64,000 nucleotides of DNA from DASVHS01 sp038244815. Its GTDB lineage: Bacteria; Acidobacteriota; Thermoanaerobaculia; Gp7-AA8. Shown in pieces: positions 49,507 to 56,685 of this stretch; within the stretch, counting starts at the first letter, position 1; each line of letters starts with the position of its first letter. A program made the translations under genes and the position numbers. The stretch lies in the NCBI GenBank assembly GCA_038244815.1, contig JBBRTB010000007.1, positions 105,965 through 169,964 of the forward strand. The letters run 5' to 3'. The notes under the pieces are model-generated. The model worked only from the letters and a program-made list of their open reading frames with translations, was not told the origin of the DNA and made no database searches.

Positions 49507-50427
49507 ATGGACTTGAAACGCTGGGCAGTGCTGACCCTGGCCCTGACCTTCGCCGCGCCGAGTCAGGCCGCTGCCACACGGGACGCGCTCCTCGTCAGCG
49601 CCCCATGGCTTTCCCGTCACCTCGCCGACCGCAACCTCGTCCTGCTCCACGTCGGCGACAAAGCCGAGTACGAGGCCGGCCACATCCCGGGTGCCCGGCT
49701 GGTGTCGATATCGGACGTCTCCGTCTCCGATCACACCGACAAAGGTCTGATGCTGGAGATGCCGCCGGCGGACGACGTCCGCCATCGCCTCGAAGCGCTC
49801 GGAATCTCCGACCAGTCGCGCATCATCGTCTACTACGGAAAGGACTGGGTCTCTCCCGCGACGCGCGTCGTCTTCACGCTCGACTACGCGGGACTGGGCG
49901 GCCGCACGTCGCTCCTCGACGGCGGAATGGACACCTGGGTCCGCAACGGGGGCGTGGTGACGGCGGAGTTGCCGAAGCCGCGCACCGGATCCCTCCCACC
50001 TTTGAAGCTGCGGCCGCTCGTCGCCGACGCGGGCTTCGTTCGCAGCCACATCGGCGCACCGGGCTACGCGATCGTTGACGCACGAGCCGCCTCCTTCTAC
50101 GACGGAGTCGATACCAGCAGCGGCCATTCCGACACATGGCGCACCGGTCACATCCACGGTGCCATGAGCGTTCCGTTCACCTCGATCACCGACGATCAGT
50201 TGCTGGTGAAATCCCCCGCTGAGCTCGAGGCGCTGTTCACCAGGGCAGGTGTGAAGCCCTCCGACACCGTCATCGGCTACTGCCACATCGGACAGCAGGC
50301 CACCGCCGTGCTCTTCGCGGCGCGCACCCTCGGCCATCCGGTGCTGCTCTACGACGGCTCGTTCCAGGACTGGTCGCGCCGCACCGAGCTCCCCGTCGAC
50401 AATCCGGCGGAGAAAGGAGGCCATTGA
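49507..50427 (+). CDS. Secreted tandem-domain rhodanese
   Basis: A 306-residue protein starting at ATG 49507, chosen because it opens a signal peptide ('LKRWAVLTLALTFAAPSQAAA'). The N-terminal domain (about 25-145) lacks the active cysteine. The C-terminal domain (about 160-295) has the loop YCHIGQQATA followed by 'LLYDGSFQDW'. It transfers sulfane sulfur outside the cytoplasm. The gene is followed, with one-base overlap, by two YeeE/YedE genes, suggesting that it hands sulfur to or from that transporter. Confidence 0.9.
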   Translation: MDLKRWAVLTLALTFAAPSQAAATRDALLVSAPWLSRHLADRNLVLLHVGDKAEYEAGHIPGARLVSISDVSVSDHTDKGLMLEMPPADDVRHRLEALGISDQSRIIVYYGKDWVSPATRVVFTLDYAGLGGRTSLLDGGMDTWVRNGGVVTAELPKPRTGSLPPLKLRPLVADAGFVRSHIGAPGYAIVDARAASFYDGVDTSSGHSDTWRTGHIHGAMSVPFTSITDDQLLVKSPAELEALFTRAGVKPSDTVIGYCHIGQQATAVLFAARTLGHPVLLYDGSFQDWSRRTELPVDNPAEKGGH

Positions 50428-50945
50428 TGCCACGGCGTTCCTCCGATCCGTACGCGGATCCATACCTGGCCGGCATCGGACTGGGCGTTGTGCTTCTGGC
50501 GGCGTTCGCTCTCGCCGGCCGCGGTCTCGGGGCCACGGGGGCGTTCGCGAGCAGCGCCGCCGGTCTGGTCGCGCGCATCGCGCCGGCACGAGCAGCGGCC
50601 AGCCCGGTGTTCGCCCGTTATCTGGCCGGCGCGGGACCGTGGTCCGAGTGGCTTCTCTTCGAACTGGCGGGCGTCGTGGCCGGCGGCTTCCTCTCCGCCC
50701 TTGCGGCGGGGCGACTCCGGCGCGCCGTTGAACGGGGTCCGCATATCGGCAGGGGAGGCCGTCTCGCGCTGGCGTTCGCCGGCGGCGGCATCATGGGCGG
50801 CGGAGCGGTTCTCGCGCGCGGCTGCACGAGCGGGCTCGCGCTCACCGGCGGCGCTCTTCTCAGCGCGGGGAGCTGGCTGTTCATGATCGCAGCGTTCGCC
50901 GGGGCTTACGCGCTTGCGCCGGCCTTGCGAAAGGCCTGGCGATGA
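50427..50945 (+). CDS. YeeE/YedE (DUF395) half-transporter, first subunit
   Basis: A 172-residue membrane protein with about four helices. The family's conserved cysteine motif is 'MGGGAVLARGCTSGLALTGGA'. ATG 50427 follows AAAGGAGG at 50413-50420. Family members import thiosulfate or other sulfur species through conserved cysteines; some relatives are linked to selenium metabolism. It overlaps the next half-transporter gene by 4 bp, so the two probably form a heteromeric channel. Confidence 0.88.
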   Translation: MPRRSSDPYADPYLAGIGLGVVLLAAFALAGRGLGATGAFASSAAGLVARIAPARAAASPVFARYLAGAGPWSEWLLFELAGVVAGGFLSALAAGRLRRAVERGPHIGRGGRLALAFAGGGIMGGGAVLARGCTSGLALTGGALLSAGSWLFMIAAFAGAYALAPALRKAWR

Positions 50946-51520
50946 GCGCGCCGCTGCCCCTGGTCGGGGAGATGTCGCCGGCCGCCACGATCGCACTCGC
51001 CGCCGGCATCGGCATGGCCTTCGGCTGGACGCTCGAACGGGCCGGACTCGGCAGCGCGCCAAAACTCGCTGGCCAGTTCTATTTCACCGACTTCACAGTC
51101 TTCAAAGTGATGTTCAGCGCCATCGTGACCGCGATGCTCGGACTGTTCTGGCTCGGCTGGCTCGGCGTGCTCGATCTCAGCAGCCTCTACGTTCCGGAGA
51201 CGCATTGGATGCCGCAGCTTGCGGGCGGCCTGCTGTTCGGTGCCGGATTCGTGATCGCCGGCCTCTGCCCCGGCACCTCCTGTGTTGCCGCAGCGAGCGG
51301 ACGCGGCGACGGCGCGCTGGTCATGGCCGGCATGTTCTCGGGAGTTCTGCTGGCCGGTCTCCTCGCCGCGCCGATCCGCGACTTCTACGATGGCCCAACG
51401 CCGGGTGGGCTGACGCTGCCGCAGTTCTTTCACCTGCCGTATGGCATCGTCGTGTGCGCAGTCGTGGCCATGGCGCTCACCGCGTTCGCTTTGGCCGGCC
51501 GATGGGAGCGGCGCGCGTGA
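50942..51520 (+). CDS. YeeE/YedE (DUF395) half-transporter, second subunit
   Basis: A 192-residue membrane protein with about five helices. It has 'GIGMAFGWTLERAGLGSA', 'FTDFTVFKVMFSAIVTAMLG' and the cysteine motif 'GFVIAGLCPGTSCVAAASGRGD', the counterpart of the GCTSG motif in the first subunit. It overlaps both neighbours by 4 bp. Together with the first subunit it should carry a reduced sulfur compound (possibly a selenium species) through the inner membrane. Confidence 0.9.
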   Translation: MSAPLPLVGEMSPAATIALAAGIGMAFGWTLERAGLGSAPKLAGQFYFTDFTVFKVMFSAIVTAMLGLFWLGWLGVLDLSSLYVPETHWMPQLAGGLLFGAGFVIAGLCPGTSCVAAASGRGDGALVMAGMFSGVLLAGLLAAPIRDFYDGPTPGGLTLPQFFHLPYGIVVCAVVAMALTAFALAGRWERRA

Positions 51521-52116
51521 GTTCGCACCGTCTGCTCGCCTCGGTCGCCGCACTGGCCGGCGTGCTCGCGGCCGTCGCCGGCAGTCCCGCGCCTCGAGAA
51601 CGGCCCGCGGTCCCGGCGTCGCGCACGGGAGTCGATGTGACACGCCTGGCGGCCGCCGTCGCGCACGAGAAGGATCACATCACCGCGCTCGAGCTGGCGG
51701 AGTGGATTCGCGGCCGCAGGCCGGGGCTCCGCATCATCGACCTCCGCAGTTCGGGCGACTTCGACACGTACCACCTCCCGCGCGCCGAGAACCTGTCCAT
51801 CGAGTCCGTCGTCTCGACGCCCTTCCGGCCCGACGAGACCGTCGTCCTCATTTCCGACGGGGGCGCCCACGCTGCCCAGGCGTGGGTGCTTCTCCAGACG
51901 CTCGGCCATCGAAACGTCTATCTCCTGCGCGGCGGCCTCGGCGAATGGCTCGCCGAAGTGATGAACCCGGTTTTGCCCGTCAACGCGTCTCCCGAAGCCA
52001 CGGCCGCGTTCCGGAGGGCCAGTGAGCTGAGCCGCTACTTCGGCGGCGTGCCGCGCAACGCGCCGGCCGTCCCTTCACAACCCGACGCCACAGCCGTCCA
52101 AAGACGGGGATGCTGA
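51517..52116 (+). CDS. Rhodanese-like protein without active cysteine
   Basis: A 199-residue protein starting at GTG 51517 (GTGA overlap with the previous stop, GGGAG ribosome site). An N-terminal hydrophobic segment (about 5-22) is a signal peptide or anchor. One rhodanese domain (about 50-150) has 'RIIDLRSSGDFDTYHLPRAENL' and 'NVYLLRGGLGEWL', but the active loop reads 'LISDGGAHAAQAW' with no cysteine. It may be a binding or structural partner of the YeeE/YedE pair rather than an enzyme. It is the last gene of the overlapping four-gene set. Confidence 0.82.
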   Translation: MSSHRLLASVAALAGVLAAVAGSPAPRERPAVPASRTGVDVTRLAAAVAHEKDHITALELAEWIRGRRPGLRIIDLRSSGDFDTYHLPRAENLSIESVVSTPFRPDETVVLISDGGAHAAQAWVLLQTLGHRNVYLLRGGLGEWLAEVMNPVLPVNASPEATAAFRRASELSRYFGGVPRNAPAVPSQPDATAVQRRGC

Positions 52117-52148
52117 GCGCGATTGCCGGCGACTCCGCCAATCTCCTC

Positions 52149-53483
52149 CTAAGAAACAGCTCCTTCCGTAGGTACGGGGGTGATTGCGAAGCCGAGGGAG
52201 TGAGCTTTCCGTTCGAGACTCCGCAGAGCGCGAGCGCGGTATTGGAGTTCATAGCCGGACTCGCCCGGCTCGACGAAGTCGCGGCGGTCTTTGATCAACG
52301 TGTAGATCAGGCGGGCGAGCTTGTGTGCTGTAGCGACCACGGCTCGTGCGGGACCGAGTTGGGCGCGTTTTCTCCGGAAGAATGCTCCGAGCGCAGTACG
52401 AGAGTTGCGGATGCTGATGGCAGCAATGCGGAGGATTGCGGCAGCGCGGTGCGCCTTGCGTGGTTGCCGTCCGCACTGGCGACGACCGCCGGTGATGTTC
52501 GTGCCGGGACAGAGTGCCAGCCAGGAAGCGAAGTGGCTGGCAGTCTTCCAGCGTGACATGTCGGTCCCGATCTCGGCGATCAGTTGCAGCGCGCTGTAGC
52601 CGCGGATTCCATCGATCTGCGTGAGATCGACGCCGAGGAGTTGATACGCACCTCCGCGAGCATCGAACTGCGGCTCGTTGCGATCCAGATTCTTCCGCCG
52701 CTTCGATGATCGCGGGATCTGCTCGACATCCGCGACGGCCGGAAGTGTGGCCGAGTACGCGTCAATGGCGCGGTCACATTCAGCGATCTGGCGTTCGTAG
52801 AAGTCGTGCAGCTCGACGGCCTGCCGAAGGGTGAACAGATGCTCGTCACGCCAGTTCCCGATCAGACTCTTCTCAATGGTCTCGATCGTCGACTTGCACC
52901 GATAGTCGCGTGAGCGGCGAGTACCTTCGCCCGTGACGCCGGTGACATCGGTGACGACATTCTGCAGTTGAAGGTTCATCTGCACCAGCGCCTTCTGGAT
53001 GTGCTGGACGTGTGACGCGCCGTGTTCGACCAGCATCTTCCTCTGACGGACGAGGCTCCGCAGCGCAACGATCGGATCGGACGGACGGAACGACGCGGAC
53101 AGCAGCCCCATCGAGTGAAGTTCCTGGAGCCACTGGCAATCGATCACGTCCGACTTGCGGCCCGGTACGTTCTTGACGTGTCGAGCATTGACCAGGACCA
53201 CCTCGAAGCCGCGGCGCTCCAGAATCTCGAATAGCGGGATCCAGTAAACACCGGTCGCTTCCATGGCCACGGTCGTGATCCGGCAGGCGCTCAGCCAGTC
53301 TGCCAGTGCAAATAGATCCTCGGTAAAGGCACCGAAGCTGCGCACCGGCTCAGCGTCGCGATCGGCAGGGACCGCGACGTAATGACTCGAGCCACCGATG
53401 TCGATGCCGGCAGCGTCGGGATGGTACTGACGAGTTGTTCGTGCTGCGTGGTTGCGAGAACGAGACTTCTTTGGTGTGGCCAT
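52149..53483 (-). CDS. IS110 family transposase
   Basis: A 444-residue DEDD-type transposase. The N-terminal RuvC-like domain has Asp in 'AAGIDIGGSSHYVAV', Glu in 'TVAMEATGVYW' and the two Asp in 'GRKSDVIDCQWLQ'. The C-terminal part has 'IDGIRGYSALQLIAEIG' and 'FASWLALCPGTNITGGRR', with the family serine region. The middle reads 'GVTGEGTRRSRDYRCKS', where relatives usually carry about 15 more residues, so a small internal deletion is likely and activity is doubtful. IS110 elements lack terminal repeats of the usual kind; the exact ends could not be set. Confidence 0.9.
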   Translation of the reverse strand: MATPKKSRSRNHAARTTRQYHPDAAGIDIGGSSHYVAVPADRDAEPVRSFGAFTEDLFALADWLSACRITTVAMEATGVYWIPLFEILERRGFEVVLVNARHVKNVPGRKSDVIDCQWLQELHSMGLLSASFRPSDPIVALRSLVRQRKMLVEHGASHVQHIQKALVQMNLQLQNVVTDVTGVTGEGTRRSRDYRCKSTIETIEKSLIGNWRDEHLFTLRQAVELHDFYERQIAECDRAIDAYSATLPAVADVEQIPRSSKRRKNLDRNEPQFDARGGAYQLLGVDLTQIDGIRGYSALQLIAEIGTDMSRWKTASHFASWLALCPGTNITGGRRQCGRQPRKAHRAAAILRIAAISIRNSRTALGAFFRRKRAQLGPARAVVATAHKLARLIYTLIKDRRDFVEPGESGYELQYRARALRSLERKAHSLGFAITPVPTEGAVS

Positions 53484-53800
53484 GGCTCCTCCGTATCCAA
53501 AATGTGCGACCGAGGAGCGGAGCCTCGCAAACGTGACACTCTCCTAATCGGGATATGCAGACGCGATGTTCTCGCGGGGCATTCACCACTGTAGACTGCG
53601 ATAGGGCTCCGGGATCACGCTAACTCACGGGCACGGCAAAGGCACCAGTGACGGGACGACCTCGGGTCACCTCGGGCGCACTTCCAAGCGTATCGCCGAG
53701 CCCCACCGTTCGCTTTCTGTTTCTTACTCGTTGATTCCTGCCGTTAGGGCAGGTGTTGCGCTAACTCGCGTAACGCCGATGACTCGTTCCCATTTCGCAA
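53484..53800. other. Non-coding flank upstream of the IS110 transposase, candidate bridge-RNA region
   Basis: This 317-bp gap holds no gene. A hairpin CGAGG/CCTCG lies at 53511-53527 and another, CCTGCC/GGCAGG, at about 53737-53753. In the IS110 group the non-coding DNA upstream of the transposase is known to encode a structured bridge RNA that pairs with target and donor. I cannot define its borders here. Confidence 0.35.
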
Positions 53801-53941
53801 TCAACGGTGGCCGACGAGTGGAAGCTCGCCCATGGTGGACGAGGGGGTGATCGGATAGATCGCGGCAACCTCGTTGATGCGATAGGCAACCGACGCGGCA
53901 GCTTCGTTTCCGTCAACCGTCATCCTTTTCGGCAGTGTCAT
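53801..53941 (-). pseudogene. Truncated duplicate of the nifJ N-terminus
   Basis: The minus strand reads MTLPKRMTVDGNEAAASV and continues as NifJ to 'SSTMGEL', then leaves the family and stops after 46 codons. The ribosome site and upstream DNA of nifJ were copied with it. The final residues come from the inverted 13-bp piece at the break. It has no catalytic part. Confidence 0.85.
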
Positions 53942-54035
53942 CAGATCTCCTCGATAGCTCTCGAATCAGATGCCCAACATCCGGCCCGGGTCAAGCAGAT
54001 GCGTCACGGCGTTCGCCCGGCACATCGGCGTCGGT
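53823..54035. repeat. 213-bp duplicated segment, second copy (nifJ promoter and start)
   Basis: Same length as 44974-45186, with about five substitutions. At its left border the next 13 bp of the original (44961-44973) appear here reversed and complemented at 53809-53821, followed by one extra base. The promoter it carries points towards the IS110 transposase. Confidence 0.9.
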
Positions 54036-54127
54036 TCGTCCGACACGGGCCTGAGCACAGAAGAAGACGGACCGCGGAGCGGCATTCGAGGGAGGCGGCC
54101 GGAATGACTCTCGTCTGAAATCGCACT

Positions 54128-54163
54128 CAGGAGGTCGACGGTTCGATCCCGGTCAGCTCCACC
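54128..54163 (+). other. tRNA- or tmRNA-like 3' end, probable integration scar
   Basis: The segment ends in CAGCTCCACCA and contains GACGGTTCGATCCCG, a T-arm followed by an acceptor strand and an encoded CCA, with one extra G spoiling the T stem. No matching 5' half that folds well was found upstream, although GGAGCGG at about 54077 partly pairs. It looks like a 3' fragment of a tRNA or of ssrA left by an integrated element. Confidence 0.35.
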
Positions 54164-54347
54164 ACTCCTTCCGCCAGACTGGTTCTCTTCCGTTCAGGTG
54201 ATCGTGCCGGTCTGATCCGCCTTCTCCATCCGTGGCTCTCGGTGTAAGAAACGGCGAGCCGCGGACACTCACCTGCTGAACGGCCTTCGAATCGCCGGCA
54301 TCCTGCTGCTGATCGAGGCTGAAAAATCTAGAAAAGAGGAGTCAACA

Positions 54348-54827
54348 ATGTCCATGCAAACTTCCAGTCTCAGGATCAGTCTCGTCAGCGCTGCGGTGGT
54401 GGCGCTTCTCTCGTTCGGCGGTTCCGCCTTCGCGGCGAACAAGGGGCCGATCGTTCAAGTCAAGGCCCGCGGTTCCGTCGATGAGGTCCTCGACAAGCTG
54501 AAGAAGATGGTGGCCTCCAACGGAATGATGGTCATGGGCGAGCTTCACCAGGGCAAGGTGCTCGAGATGACCGGCCTCCGTGTCAAGTCGGAGACCGTTT
54601 TCGTCGGCAACCCCACGGTGGGGAAGGGCGCGTTTTCCGCGGATCCCGGCGTCGGGATCGCCCTTCCGATCCGCATCAACGTGTTTGACGACGGTCATGG
54701 CAACACCATCGTCAGCTACGTGCCGCCGTCGTACCTGCTGCGCAACCTGGGGAACGCCAAGGTTTCCGAGATCGCGGGAATGCTCGACGGAAAGCTCCAG
54801 AATCTCGTCGGCATGCTCGGCCAGTAG
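54348..54827 (+). CDS. Secreted DUF302-like protein
   Basis: A 159-residue protein with a signal peptide (about 1-29, cleavage near AFAAN) and a DUF302-type fold: 'DEVLDKLKKMVASNGMMVMGELHQGKVLEMTG', 'FVGNPTVGKGAFSADPGVGIALPIRINVFDD' and 'VSYVPPSYLL'. AGAGGAG six bases upstream supports ATG 54348. The function of the family is unknown. It starts the block that contains the two candidate selenoproteins. Confidence 0.78.
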   Translation: MSMQTSSLRISLVSAAVVALLSFGGSAFAANKGPIVQVKARGSVDEVLDKLKKMVASNGMMVMGELHQGKVLEMTGLRVKSETVFVGNPTVGKGAFSADPGVGIALPIRINVFDDGHGNTIVSYVPPSYLLRNLGNAKVSEIAGMLDGKLQNLVGMLGQ

Positions 54828-54883
54828 GAACGACTTCTTCCTCGAGGCGGGGACGCGCCCGCCCCGTTTCCATGGAGGTTTCC

Positions 54884-55579
54884 GTGCAACAGATTTCGAA
54901 AGAACGCCTGGCCCTCGCGCTTCTCGCTCTGCTGGCGGCGGGGGTCTCACCGAATCTCTTTCCGGCCGCTCAGGCCGGGTACGCGAAAATGTCCGATCTC
55001 GCGCGCTGGCTCTTGCTGCCGTCGATCGGCTTGCTGATCGCGGTGATCATCACGGCGTTCGTCCGCGGTCATCGGGTTCTTGGCGGCCGGATCGTCTCGG
55101 GACTCGCCGCGGGAGCGATGGCCACCATCGGTCTCGAGATTGTCCGAACGGTCGGCTTTCACCTTGGCGGAATGCCGGGTGATTTGCCGCGGCTTCTCGG
55201 CGTCCTGATCACCGACCGTTTCATGCTCGGACCGTCGACAGTTTCCGATGTGCTGGGCTACGCCTATCACTTCTGGAACGGCGCCTGTTTCGGGTTGATC
55301 TTCGCCGTGATCCTCGGACGCCGGCGACTGTGGTGGCCGATCGGCTACGGGATCCTGATCGGAGCCGGGTTCCTCGCCAGTCCGGCGGTGCAGGCGATGG
55401 GGGTAGGTTTCCTGGCGCTGCAGATGCCGGCGATGATCGTCACCGTTGTCATCGCGCACATCGCGTACGGCCTGATGCTGGGCCTTTTGCTGGCGCGCTG
55501 GTTGCCAGAGGGAGCGTGGATTCGTCGCGCTGCCAGGCTTCCCGAACGCCCGCTCAGGTCAGCCGCAGCTCGGTCGTGA
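54884..55579 (+). CDS. Multi-pass membrane protein of unknown function
   Basis: A 231-residue protein with about six hydrophobic helices. GTG 54884 is favoured because GGAGGT lies six bases before it; an ATG at 54872 would overlap that ribosome site. A middle motif 'DRFMLGPSTVSDVLGYAYHFWNGACFGLIFAVILG' resembles a region in the smaller membrane protein at 56212, so the two may be distantly related. Its last 26 bp overlap the convergent OsmC-like gene. No function can be given. Confidence 0.7.
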   Translation: MQQISKERLALALLALLAAGVSPNLFPAAQAGYAKMSDLARWLLLPSIGLLIAVIITAFVRGHRVLGGRIVSGLAAGAMATIGLEIVRTVGFHLGGMPGDLPRLLGVLITDRFMLGPSTVSDVLGYAYHFWNGACFGLIFAVILGRRRLWWPIGYGILIGAGFLASPAVQAMGVGFLALQMPAMIVTVVIAHIAYGLMLGLLLARWLPEGAWIRRAARLPERPLRSAAARS

Positions 55580-56012
55580 TGTCGATGGCCCGATGGATCG
55601 AGCGATAGACCGGGCACGCCTCGCGGTGGACGGAGTGAACACGCTCGACGGTCGCTCGGTCCGCACCGGGAGCGGTCAGGTTGTAGACGACATGGATGCG
55701 CTTGATGACCAGAATTTTCTGTTCGAGCTCGATTTCGCCCGTGACGTCGGAGGTCAGCTTCTCGACGGTGATCTCGCGCGCTGCCAGCGCGCCCCCGAAG
55801 GTTCCCGTCAGTCAGCCACCGGCCGCGGCGACGACGTAGTCGAGTGTCGTGGCGTGCGGCTCGTATTTTTTCGGGTCAACTCCGTAATGCTCCGCGATGG
55901 CGCCGTGAACACCGAAGCGGACCGGCTCTCGCTCTGCGGGAAGCCAGGCCAGTCGCAGCGGTCCGCCCGGGCGTTCGATGCGGACTTCGGACTTGTAGAC
56001 AACGTCGCTCAT
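55554..56012 (-). CDS. OsmC-like redox protein, candidate selenoprotein (in-frame UGA at residue 67)
   Basis: Reading through one TGA (55812-55814) gives a complete 152-residue OsmC/Ohr-type protein. The N-terminal half is 'VVYKSEVRIERPGGPLRLAW' to 'ATTLDYVVAAAGG'. The UGA codon comes next, then 'LTGTFGGALAAREITVEKL', 'HVVYNLTAPGA' and the second family cysteine in 'HREACPVYRSI'. The UGA occupies the position where OsmC proteins carry their peroxidatic cysteine. A 7-bp hairpin with a G-starting loop follows 26 nt later. OsmC proteins reduce organic hydroperoxides with paired thiols. The start ATG 56012 has a GGAAAG ribosome site. A Cys-to-stop mutation is the alternative, but the rest of the frame is undamaged. 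Confidence 0.82.
55776..55792 (-). promoter_or_regulatory. Candidate bacterial SECIS hairpin of the OsmC-like gene
   Basis: On the mRNA, GCGCGCU pairs with AGCGCGC around the loop GGC. The stem starts 19 nt and the apical loop 26 nt after the UGA. Bacterial SECIS elements need a short stem-loop with a G in the first two loop positions at about 16-37 nt, which this meets. Confidence 0.6.
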
Positions 56013-56211
56013 CTTTCCGCTCGTTCCAGGTTGCAACCTTAACACCGGAACAGTTACAGCTGTGGCAAGTTGGGGGGCACGCGGGGCTGCGGCGAGTCTT
56101 CCGCCGGCCCGAGGCGTAGAGGACGGACCGCGGCCGGCGCACCTCCATCGGTGGGTGACGACAGTACTGAATCAGTCTCACGGTCGTGAAGAGACTCGTC
56201 CCGCCAATGCC

Positions 56212-56685
56212 TCACAGTGCGTAGAACGATCCCAGGATCATGCCGAAAACGACGTGTGCCACCACGACCGAGATCGGTGTGCGAACCCCGTAGTTGAGAG
56301 CGAGAAAGCCCGGTGGCTCGAGCTGGCGCGCCACGGTCGGCCCCTGCTGTTCGCTGGCCATCCGCGGGTGAAGGCCCGGGACGATCCTCATCCCCGCCGT
56401 GAGCACGAAGGCGGCGTGCACAAAGCCGATGAGCCCGCCCAGCCACCAGGTGGCTCGGCCGAGCGAGTGAAAGACTGCTACATAGAGGAGCGAGAACATC
56501 CAGCCATTGACCACGTGGAGAATGAACCCTACGAGCTTCGCCCGGTCGCGGCTGGGCGTGAACATGCTCCCCAGCATGTAGGGCAGGTTCATCCGCGTGA
56601 TTCGCAGACCCTGGCTTCCGGCCATCACGGTCGTCAACACGACCGTGCCGACAAAGCCCCAGAGCAACCAACCGCCCACGTTCAT
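56212..56685 (-). CDS. Small multi-pass membrane protein
   Basis: A 157-residue protein with about four helices ('WLLWGFVGTVVLTTVMAGSQ', 'FILHVVNGWMFSLLYVAVFHSLG', 'WWLGGLIGFVHAAFVLTAGM', 'VVVAHVVFGMILGSFY'). It overlaps the end of the glucoamylase-like gene by 4 bp and is therefore translated from the same transcript. I do not recognise a functional family. The pattern 'HVVNGWMFSLLY...HVVFGMILG' is shared in outline with the 54884 protein. Confidence 0.75.
   Translation of the reverse strand: MNVGGWLLWGFVGTVVLTTVMAGSQGLRITRMNLPYMLGSMFTPSRDRAKLVGFILHVVNGWMFSLLYVAVFHSLGRATWWLGGLIGFVHAAFVLTAGMRIVPGLHPRMASEQQGPTVARQLEPPGFLALNYGVRTPISVVVAHVVFGMILGSFYAL

Noticed and set aside
54077..54163. A complete tRNA-Sec gene
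   Set aside because: The 5' part loosely recalls one (GGAGGCGGCCGGA), but there is no UCA anticodon loop, the acceptor has a mismatch and the T stem is broken.
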